Shown piece after piece: positions 1 through 6,103 of a DNA stretch of 64,000 nt. The stretch is taken from positions 62,001 to 126,000 of the forward strand of contig NZ_JAIMIC010000004.1 in assembly GCF_019966545.1 (NCBI RefSeq), given 5' to 3'. Under the pieces are notes generated by a model. It was given only the letters and a program-made list of their open reading frames with translations. It had not been told where the DNA came from and searched no databases. The position numbers and the translations under genes are program-made. How positions within the stretch are numbered: position 1 is the stretch's first letter; every line of letters begins with the position of its first letter. The stretch comes from Heliomarina baculiformis. Lineage in GTDB: Bacteria > Pseudomonadota > Alphaproteobacteria > Rhodobacterales > Rhodobacteraceae.

Positions 1-119
1 CGGCGCACAAGCCGATGGCCGACGCCGCCGCGATCTTTGCCACGATGGCGCGCGCCGGGGCGAGGGTTACGAGCGACAATATCAAGGTGATTCGCAGCTA
101 TCCCGCGTTGGTCGCCTGA
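1..119 (+). CDS. 3' end of an unidentified protein (partial)
   Basis: An open frame enters from the left edge (first full codon at position 3) and ends with TGA at 117-119, giving the last 38 residues of a protein. The visible end is Ala-rich and closes with the residues IRSYPALVA. No motif or family is recognisable from so short a tail. It is probably real, because the frame is open to the edge with roseobacter-like codon use, and the 306 bp that follow are non-coding. Confidence 0.45.
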   Translation, partial: AHKPMADAAAIFATMARAGARVTSDNIKVIRSYPALVA

Positions 120-425
120 GCGTAATCCCCTCGGGCGGTGCCCATCCGATGCACGGGGGGTGTACAGGGGGTGTACAGCAGGTGCCCCCCGTTTTCGGCG
201 GGTCATTGCTGTTTAGGAATGCCGCCGCAGGGGCATGATGCCCCGCCTGCCGCAAGGTTCGCATTGCTTTCCGGAAGCCTATTCAATAGACGTGGCTGGC
301 TGCAATACGGTTAAATAACAGCACGTTAGATGGTACGTATCCGGCTTGCGGCCCCAGCCCGCACGCCAAGGAAATCCCAAATTAACCGACGCGCGATAGA
401 CCCTCCGCGCGCCGAAATCTGCGTC
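120..425. other. Intergenic stretch, no gene seen
   Basis: This 306-bp gap separates the partial first gene from the end of the aminotransferase gene on the minus strand. It holds a tandem 11-bp repeat (156-177) and a GC-rich stretch around 180-255. Short open frames cross it on both strands, but none has a Shine-Dalgarno sequence or a recognisable product. I see no convincing promoter or terminator. Confidence 0.5.
156..177. repeat. Tandem direct repeat of an 11-bp unit
   Basis: GGGGGTGTACA occurs twice head to tail with no spacer (156-166 and 167-177). Each unit contains the palindrome TGTACA. It could be a duplicated binding site or simply a slippage product. Nothing else in the sequence decides this. 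Confidence 0.6.
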
Positions 426-1286
426 TCACTTTTCCGAGTTCGCCCAGTCCCAGTACATCTCGCGCACTTTTCGTGTGATCGGTCCGATCTGGTACTGGCG
501 ATCGTCAAAGGCGCTGACCGGCGTGACCTTGTTCATGTTGCCGGAAAGGAAAACCTCGTCCGCCGTGTCGAAATCTTCGAATGTCAGCACGGTTTCATGC
601 ACCACCATCCCCTCGGCCCGCATGTTCGACATATGCCGCGCACGGGTGATCCCGGCCAGAAATGTGCCATTCGCAATCGGAGTGAAAACCTCTCCATCCC
701 GCGCCATGAAGACATTGGCCGTGGCGGTTTCCGCGACATTGCCCATCGCATCGGCCACCAGCGCGTTGCTGAACCCCTTGCGCCGCGCTTCGGCCAGCAT
801 CCGGGCGTTGTTCGGGTAAAGGCAGCCCGCCTTTGCATTGACCACCGCGTCCTCTTGCACAGGGCGGCGGAACCGGGTCCGGGTCAGGGTGGCACTGGCG
901 GTCTCGGGGGCCATCGGGATCTCTTCGAGGCAGAGCGCAAAGCCCGTTTCGCCCTGCGGGATGATCGCGGTCTCGTCCCCGTCGATGCCCCAGTACATCG
1001 GGCGGATATAGACAGCGCTGCCCTTGTCATAGGCGGCAAGACCCTCGTGGGTGATCGCCATCATCTCCTCGACCGAGACACTCGGGGTCAGCATCAGCGC
1101 CTCGGCTGAGCGGTTCACCCGCGCGCAATGGGGTTCAAGATCGGGGGTCAGCCCATTGACGTAACGCGCGCCGTCAAAGACCGAAGAGCCAAGCCAGGCG
1201 CCATGATCCGCCGCGCGCATGATCGGCGCGTTCCCGTCATGCCATGTGCCGTTGAAATAGGTGCGGATGTTCTTGCCGGTGGCCAT
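426..1286 (-). CDS. ilvE: Branched-chain amino acid aminotransferase (class IV, PLP)
   Basis: A 286-residue fold-type IV PLP aminotransferase, expected to move the amino group between glutamate and the 2-oxo acids of Leu, Ile and Val. The PLP lysine is most likely K152 in the context NAKAGCLYPNN. The class IV signature GNVAETATANVF lies at about residues 182-193. The start region (FNGTWHDGNAP, then DHG and FDGAR near 28-41) matches the family. The class also includes D-amino acid aminotransferase and aminodeoxychorismate lyase, so the family is firm but the exact substrate is inferred. It stands alone on the minus strand. A U-tailed hairpin at 1375-1402 separates it from the upstream gene, so it should have its own promoter in 1287-1374. 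Confidence 0.8.
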   Translation of the reverse strand: MATGKNIRTYFNGTWHDGNAPIMRAADHGAWLGSSVFDGARYVNGLTPDLEPHCARVNRSAEALMLTPSVSVEEMMAITHEGLAAYDKGSAVYIRPMYWGIDGDETAIIPQGETGFALCLEEIPMAPETASATLTRTRFRRPVQEDAVVNAKAGCLYPNNARMLAEARRKGFSNALVADAMGNVAETATANVFMARDGEVFTPIANGTFLAGITRARHMSNMRAEGMVVHETVLTFEDFDTADEVFLSGNMNKVTPVSAFDDRQYQIGPITRKVREMYWDWANSEK

Positions 1287-1374
1287 CTTGCTCTCTCCCG
1301 TCTGCTTTGGCCGGACTGTACGGGCGAAGCGGGGGCAAGGTCCAGAGCGCGGGGCCAGACCGATGGCGCAAAAA

Positions 1375-1402
1375 GAAAGAGCCCCGAAAACGGGGCTCTT
1401 TC
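1375..1402 (-). terminator. Rho-independent terminator of the VPLPA-CTERM gene
   Basis: A perfect 12-bp stem (1375-1386 with 1391-1402) closes a 4-nt loop. Read on the minus strand it is followed at once by TTTTTGCG, a classical U-tract. It lies 25 bp past the stop of the gene at 1428-1970, and should end that transcript before the ilvE-like gene. Confidence 0.85.
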
Positions 1403-1427
1403 AGAAATTCTTGTCTGATCGGAAAGA

Positions 1428-1970
1428 TCAGGCGGCTTTGCGACGACGACGTGCAGCTGCCAGACCGCCCAGACCGGTGATCAGCATCAGGCCAGCGGCC
1501 GGAACCGGGACCGGAGTGGTCGTGGTCGAGGAGAACGATACGAGAGTTTGACCGTTCTGCGTGGTGAACTGCATGAAGCCAGCACCGTCTTCCAGCACAC
1601 CATCGGTGTCCGAGATGGTGCCAACAGCGGTGAAAGCGTTTTCAGCCGTGTCGATGGCAAAGGAGGTTGCCGTGAAGACAAAGTTTGCCACTTCCCAGAT
1701 CACGCCGGGTGCATCGAAGTCGATGTCAAACAGCGAAACCGACTGGCCAAGGGTCAGGCCAGCAAAGGACTCGGTGCCGATTACGACGAAACCCGGGTCG
1801 TTCAGGTCGACGTCTGCAACGCCAGCATCGCCGGCCATGAAGTCAGAGTTGTCGAGGTTCACGGTGCCGCCGATATCGATTTGGCCCGAAATAGTCGCTG
1901 CGGATGCCGCGAGGGGCGCCGCAACGGCGAAAGCTGTGGCGAGGCCCAGCATTTTAATTTTTTCGATCAT
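1428..1970 (-). CDS. Exported VPLPA-CTERM sorting-domain protein
   Basis: A 180-residue secreted protein. Residues 1-24 form a Sec signal peptide (MIEKIKM, a hydrophobic run, cleavage after ASA). The middle is acidic and rich in Asp, Thr and Gly with no enzyme motif. The C-terminus has the tripartite exosortase signal: PVPVPAAG, a hydrophobic helix (LMLITGLGGLAA) and a basic tail RRRRK. This is the VPxPA variant typical of Rhodobacteraceae. Substrates of this type are thought to be processed by an exosortase and linked to the surface or exopolysaccharide. No exosortase gene lies in this window. Its own terminator follows, and the upstream region carries repeated 13-mers, so it is probably monocistronic and tightly regulated. 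The function of the mature part is unknown. Confidence 0.85.
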   Translation of the reverse strand: MIEKIKMLGLATAFAVAAPLAASAATISGQIDIGGTVNLDNSDFMAGDAGVADVDLNDPGFVVIGTESFAGLTLGQSVSLFDIDFDAPGVIWEVANFVFTATSFAIDTAENAFTAVGTISDTDGVLEDGAGFMQFTTQNGQTLVSFSSTTTTPVPVPAAGLMLITGLGGLAAARRRRKAA

Positions 1971-2404
1971 ATCTATTTTCCCATTTCCTTGTTACCCGAC
2001 CTACCAGATACAACACAGCGCAGATCGTCGTACTCTGTTAACAAATTAGGCAGGGGCGCTTCAACGATTTTATCGCAAAAAACCGCCTATTCGCCAAGAT
2101 TTTGCCACTTTTCCTGCAATACAACGGTGGCTAACACGTTTAAATTGTTTCTAAATACTGTGAACAACTCTTTGCTTTGCGTTATAATTGACGAAATAGA
2201 AACAAACGTGGCGTAAACTCCGGATTTTCCCGGTTTTTGGACAGGTGATTCTCTCCGCCCAAATGTGGCGAAAACCTGAAATGTGGCGAAATTTTGGCTA
2301 CTTATGGTTGTGTAATGCAACGCAAGCGGGTGGCCGCGCGTGGTCGAAACCACCGCGTTAACCAGTTAAAAGCTTTCGGTTTGACAGGACGATACGGTCG
2401 TGCG
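1971..2404 (-). promoter_or_regulatory. AT-rich upstream region of the VPLPA-CTERM gene with repeated sites
   Basis: This 434-bp stretch holds no supported gene and is clearly AT-richer than its surroundings. It lies upstream of the CTERM gene and downstream of trpS. Related sequences with a core close to GTGGCGAAA recur: 2204-2217, 2261-2273, 2279-2291, and degenerate versions near 2123-2134 and, inverted, 2099-2110. A strong hairpin with a 5-bp stem and tetraloop (2340-2353) follows trpS and may help end its transcript, but it has no U-tract. A run of 88 codons on the minus strand crosses the repeats and is judged spurious. Confidence 0.5.
2261..2291. repeat. Perfect 13-bp direct repeats (candidate binding sites)
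   Basis: AAATGTGGCGAAA occurs at 2261-2273 and again at 2279-2291. The start-to-start distance is 18 bp, about two helical turns. A near copy, AAACGTGGCGTAAA, lies at 2204-2217. The phasing and repetition in a non-coding region suggest a transcription factor array; the factor is not known to me. Confidence 0.6.
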
Positions 2405-3427
2405 TCAGGCGCCGACCATACCCACGATGTCATAGGTTTTCTGCAGGATCGGGCTGGCAATCGCCCGCGCCCGCTCGGCCCCCTGGGCAAGGATGCGGTC
2501 GATCTCGGACTGGTCGTCCATCAGCCGCGACATCTCGGTCGTGATCGGCGAAAGCCGCGCCACGGCCAGTTCCGCCAGCATCGGTTTGAAGGTGCCGAAC
2601 TGCATCCCGCCAACCTCGGCCAGCACCTGATCGACGCTCTGATCGGACAGGCCCGCATAGATGTTCACGAGGTTGCGCGCATCCGGGCGGTTCTCCAGCC
2701 CCGCTGCCTCGGAGGGCAGCACCTCGGGGTCGGTCTTGGCCTTGCGGATCTTCTTGGCGATGGTGTCCGCATCGTCGGTCAGGTTGATCCGGCTGGCGTC
2801 CGACGGGTCCGATTTGCTCATCTTCTTGGTGCCGTCGCGGAGGGACATGACCCGCGTCGCAGCGCCTTCGATGACCGGCTCGGTGATCGGGAAGAAGTCC
2901 ACCTCATAGTCATGGTTGAACTTGGTGGCGATGTCGCGGGTCAGCTCGATATGCTGTTTCTGGTCCTCGCCGACCGGCACATGGGTCGCGTGGTAGATCA
3001 GGATGTCCGCTGCCATCAGCGCGGGGTAGGCGAACAGCCCAAGCGAGGCCGCCTCGGCATTCTTGCCCGCCTTGTCTTTCCACTGGGTCATGCGGCCCAT
3101 CCAGCCCATCCGCGCGACACAGTTGAAGATCCACGCAAGCTGAGCATGCTCCGGCACTTGGCTCTGGTTGATGAGGATGGATTTCGTCGGGTCGATCCCG
3201 GCGGCGATGAAACCGGCGCAAAGCTCACGCGTCTGACGCTTGAGATCCGCCGGGGATTGCCAGACCGTGATTGCGTGCAGATCGACCATGCAATAAACCG
3301 TCTCGGCGCTGCCTGCGTTCTGGGTATCGACGAACCGCTTGAGCGCGCCCAGATAATTGCCCAGATGCAGGTTGCCCGATGGCTGGATCCCGGAGAAAAC
3401 CCGTGGCGTAAAGGTCGTTTCGCTCAT
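2405..3427 (-). CDS. trpS: Tryptophanyl-tRNA synthetase
   Basis: A class I aminoacyl-tRNA synthetase of 340 residues that charges tRNA-Trp. The HIGH motif appears as HLGN at residues 21-24, in the usual [14 protein letters not shown] context. The KMSKS motif is at 202-206. [13 protein letters not shown] (153-165) is the conserved tryptophan/ATP pocket segment. The open frame extends 33 codons further upstream, but ATG at 3427 is preferred: it gives the family N-terminus ([17 protein letters not shown]), and the longer frame would overlap the divergent gene at 3517. Only 89 bp separate the two divergent starts, so their promoters lie back to back. Confidence 0.97.
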   Translation of the reverse strand: MSETTFTPRVFSGIQPSGNLHLGNYLGALKRFVDTQNAGSAETVYCMVDLHAITVWQSPADLKRQTRELCAGFIAAGIDPTKSILINQSQVPEHAQLAWIFNCVARMGWMGRMTQWKDKAGKNAEAASLGLFAYPALMAADILIYHATHVPVGEDQKQHIELTRDIATKFNHDYEVDFFPITEPVIEGAATRVMSLRDGTKKMSKSDPSDASRINLTDDADTIAKKIRKAKTDPEVLPSEAAGLENRPDARNLVNIYAGLSDQSVDQVLAEVGGMQFGTFKPMLAELAVARLSPITTEMSRLMDDQSEIDRILAQGAERARAIASPILQKTYDIVGMVGA

Positions 3428-3516
3428 GTCTTTGACACTCCCGGCTGGAAAACTCGGCCTGCCTCGCTTACCCATGCACCAAAGCGGCGTCAAGAAGCCG
3501 GACAGGAGCCTTACCC

Positions 3517-4206
3517 ATGACCCCATCCAATCCCAACAATGCGGTCAATCCGCTGCCACCGGTCGTGGTTGCGCTGTTCCTCATCCTTCTGGCAATCGAG
3601 CTGTATTTTCAGGCCGGGAGCAACGGGCTGGCCGGCGGACCCTCGGCCGTTGGCTGGCGGCTGACCGCGCTGCAACGCTATGGGTTCTCGGGCGAAATCC
3701 TGCGCTGGATGTGGGACACCGGACAATGGCCTGCGGAACACCTGATCCGCTTTATCAGCTACCCCTTCATCCATGTGAGTTTCACGCAGACGATCTTTGC
3801 CGGGGTCATGATGCTGGCGATGGGCAAGATGGTCGCCGAAGTCTTTGGCCCCGTTGCCTTTCTCGCGGTCTATTTCATTTCGGCCATCGTCGGCGCGCTG
3901 GCCTATGCCGTGCTGACCGACGGGGCGCTGCCGCTGATCGGGTCGTTTCCGCCGGTTTACGGGCTAATCGGGGCCTTTACATGGCTGCTCTGGCGCAAGA
4001 TGTCGCTGGTCGGGGAAAACCAGTTCCGGGCCTTTACGCTGATCGGGTTTCTGATGGGAATCCAGTTGATCTTCGCCCTGGTCTTCGAGGTTTCCAAGGA
4101 TTGGGTCGCCGATCTGGCGGGCTTTGCCACGGGCTTCATGCTGTCCTTCCTGCTGGTGCCCGGCGGCTGGGCAAAGATCCTCGCGAAACTGCGGCAGGAA
4201 AAGTAA
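3517..4206 (+). CDS. Rhomboid-fold membrane protein lacking catalytic residues
   Basis: A 229-residue inner membrane protein with about six hydrophobic segments and the layout of bacterial rhomboid proteases. The conserved points are all replaced. The serine motif GxSG region reads [13 protein letters not shown] (142-154) with no serine at the active position. The first catalytic-loop region reads [12 protein letters not shown] where active family members have HxxxN. The last-helix histidine position reads ADLAGF with Asp. It is therefore predicted to be a pseudoprotease that binds or escorts membrane clients rather than cutting them. The start is fixed by ATG at 3517 with CAGGAG 8 nt upstream. 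A hairpin follows the stop. Confidence 0.75.
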   Translation: MTPSNPNNAVNPLPPVVVALFLILLAIELYFQAGSNGLAGGPSAVGWRLTALQRYGFSGEILRWMWDTGQWPAEHLIRFISYPFIHVSFTQTIFAGVMMLAMGKMVAEVFGPVAFLAVYFISAIVGALAYAVLTDGALPLIGSFPPVYGLIGAFTWLLWRKMSLVGENQFRAFTLIGFLMGIQLIFALVFEVSKDWVADLAGFATGFMLSFLLVPGGWAKILAKLRQEK

Positions 4207-4208
4207 AA

Positions 4209-4235
4209 CCGCCGCATTCCAGGAGGAAGCGGCGG
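4209..4235 (+). terminator. Hairpin after the rhomboid-like gene
   Basis: CCGCCGC (4209-4215) pairs with GCGGCGG (4229-4235). The inner TTCC/GGAA pairs extend the stem past a single bulged A, and the loop is AGGA. It starts three bases after the stop codon. There is no U-run, so it may slow or end transcription only partly. Confidence 0.45.
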
Positions 4236-4299
4236 CGAACTGATTAACTTGAGCGTATGATAACTCGAGGGGTACTAAACTATTGGTATCCGAGCCAGA

Positions 4300-4374
4300 T
4301 CAGGCCAGTCCGATAAAGGACAAAATGGCCAGAACTACGACGACAAGCCCGACGATATAGATGATGGAACGCAT
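4300..4374 (-). CDS. 24-residue single-helix membrane peptide
   Basis: This is a very short gene. ATG at 4374 is preceded by AAAGGAGA about 7 nt upstream, one of the best Shine-Dalgarno sequences in the window, and the frame ends with TGA at 4300-4302. The peptide begins MRSIIYIVGLVVVV, continues with hydrophobic residues to LSFIGLA, and would cross the membrane once with its N-terminal Arg inside. No function is known to me. It stands in the gap between a rhomboid-fold protein and MurJ, and the hydrophobic design suggests a small regulator of a membrane protein. That role is inference. Real translation is likely given the ribosome binding site and the uninterrupted helix. Confidence 0.65.
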   Translation of the reverse strand: MRSIIYIVGLVVVVLAILSFIGLA

Positions 4375-4463
4375 GTAATCTCTCCTTTTGGGGCCGGGCA
4401 GGTGTGTCGCCGCAGCCATGATTTGACCACTAACGCCCGCGTGATCAAAAAGGTTCCAGCGCA

Positions 4464-6005
4464 TTAGCGTCTTGTAAGCGTTCGCTTGAAATCCGAGAGT
4501 TTCACGCCGCCAATTGCCTGTGCGATGGCAAAGAACAGGATGATGCCAAACACCACCAGCCCCGCCAGCGCGAGATAGCGCCAGCCAGCGGCGAACAGAT
4601 AGGGTTCCAGCAGTTCGGCCCCGCCCCAAAGCGCCGCGCCCATCAGCGCGGCAGCAAGGCAGATCCGCCAGAGCCGCGTGTGAAACCGTGCGTCGAACCG
4701 CGCCACGTCACCCATGTCTCGCGCGCCTCGCATCAGGAGCACAACCATCGCCCAGCCCGCCAGCGTCGTGGCAATGGCAGGCGCCAGCCAGCCGACAACC
4801 GGCGCCAGCCCAAGAGCTGCCACCGCGTTTATCACCATAGAAACAACGGCATAGCGAAAAGGCGAGCGGGTATCTTCGCGCGCGAAATAGAGCGGTTGCA
4901 GGATCTTTTGCAGAACGAAAGCGGGAAGGCCCAGACCATAGATCGCAACCGCGCTGGCAATGGCGACGCTGTCCGCATAGGTCGCCTCGCCCCGCTGGAA
5001 CAGGACCGACACGAGCGGCAGCGGGATCACAATCAGCGCCACGGCCGAGGGGATGGTGAGCGCCAGCGACACTTCGGCAGCCCGGCTGAGCGCGGCCCGC
5101 CCGCCGGCATCGTCCTTGGCGGCAAGGCGGCGGGAAAGGTCGGGCAAAAGCACCACGCCGATGGCAATGCCCACCACGCCCAGTGGCAGCTGGTAGAGCC
5201 TGTCCGCCGCATACAGCCAGCCCACGGCCCGGTCGAAATAGCTGGCCACCTGTTGTCCGACGAGCAGGTTCACTTGCACGACGCCCCCGGCCAGCGCGGC
5301 TGGCACGGCGACCCGCACCAGCCGTCCCAGCTCGGGCGAGAGGCGCGGCCGGCGCAGGCGCAGCGGAAAACCGGCGCGGCGGGCGGCGACCCAGACCAGC
5401 ACCATCTGCGCGACGCCCGCGACGGGAATACCCCAGATCAGGGCGCGGGCCACATCGGCCCCGGCCCATGCGGTCAGGGCCATGGCGGTGATGAGGATGA
5501 CATTCAGCAGCACCGGCGCGGCGGCAGCGGCAGCGAAGCGCCCGGTGGCGTTCAGCACGCCCGAGAGCAGCGCGGCGATCGAGACGAACAGGATGTAGGG
5601 AAAGGTGATCCGCGCGAATTCCACCGACAGATCAAAGGTTTCCTCTCCGGCAAAGCCGCTGGCCAGCGCAAGGATCAGCCAAGGCATCGCTGCTTGGGCG
5701 ATCAGCGTCAGTACGATCAGAACGCTGGCTAGACCGGCCAGGGCCTGCTCTGCGAAATCCTGCGCGTCGCCGCCCGACTCCAGCCGCTTGGAGAACATCG
5801 GCACAAAGGCCATGTTGAACGCGCCCTCGGCAAAGAAGCGGCGGAACATGTTGGGCAGGCGAAAGGCCACCACATAGGCCTCATAGAGCGGTCCCGTGCC
5901 CAGAAAGGCAAGGATCATCGCATCGCGCACAAAGCCGAGGATACGGCTGAGCAGGGTCCAGACGCCGACGGTCAGAAAGCCGGACATCAAGCGGATCGGT
6001 TTCAT
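4464..6005 (-). CDS. murJ: Lipid II flippase MurJ (MviN)
   Basis: A 513-residue polytopic membrane protein of the MOP superfamily that moves undecaprenyl-linked lipid II to the periplasmic face for peptidoglycan synthesis. The N-terminus (MSGFLTVGVWTLLSRILGFVRDAMILAFLG) followed by RLPNMFRRFFAEGAFNMAFVPMF is the diagnostic MurJ start, with the conserved Arg residues and the EGAF motif. About 14 hydrophobic segments follow, and the length matches the family. The next gene upstream on the same strand is glnD, 98 bp away, so the two may share a transcript. The short C-terminal tail ends KRTLTRR. Confidence 0.95.
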   Translation of the reverse strand: MKPIRLMSGFLTVGVWTLLSRILGFVRDAMILAFLGTGPLYEAYVVAFRLPNMFRRFFAEGAFNMAFVPMFSKRLESGGDAQDFAEQALAGLASVLIVLTLIAQAAMPWLILALASGFAGEETFDLSVEFARITFPYILFVSIAALLSGVLNATGRFAAAAAAPVLLNVILITAMALTAWAGADVARALIWGIPVAGVAQMVLVWVAARRAGFPLRLRRPRLSPELGRLVRVAVPAALAGGVVQVNLLVGQQVASYFDRAVGWLYAADRLYQLPLGVVGIAIGVVLLPDLSRRLAAKDDAGGRAALSRAAEVSLALTIPSAVALIVIPLPLVSVLFQRGEATYADSVAIASAVAIYGLGLPAFVLQKILQPLYFAREDTRSPFRYAVVSMVINAVAALGLAPVVGWLAPAIATTLAGWAMVVLLMRGARDMGDVARFDARFHTRLWRICLAAALMGAALWGGAELLEPYLFAAGWRYLALAGLVVFGIILFFAIAQAIGGVKLSDFKRTLTRR

Positions 6006-6103
6006 GGTTTGCCTGTAGAAAAGGGCGCCCCTTGCGGAGTCTGTTCGGGCCAGATTACCGGCTTTCCGGACTCAGGGAAAGCCGGTCTCTCGTAAGGGCT
6101 GCG

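Noticed and set aside
2087-2353. 88-codon open frame on the minus strand
   Set aside because: It runs through the AT-rich repeat array, its FATF-type residues come from the repeats themselves, it begins with GTG without a ribosome binding site, and no family is recognisable.
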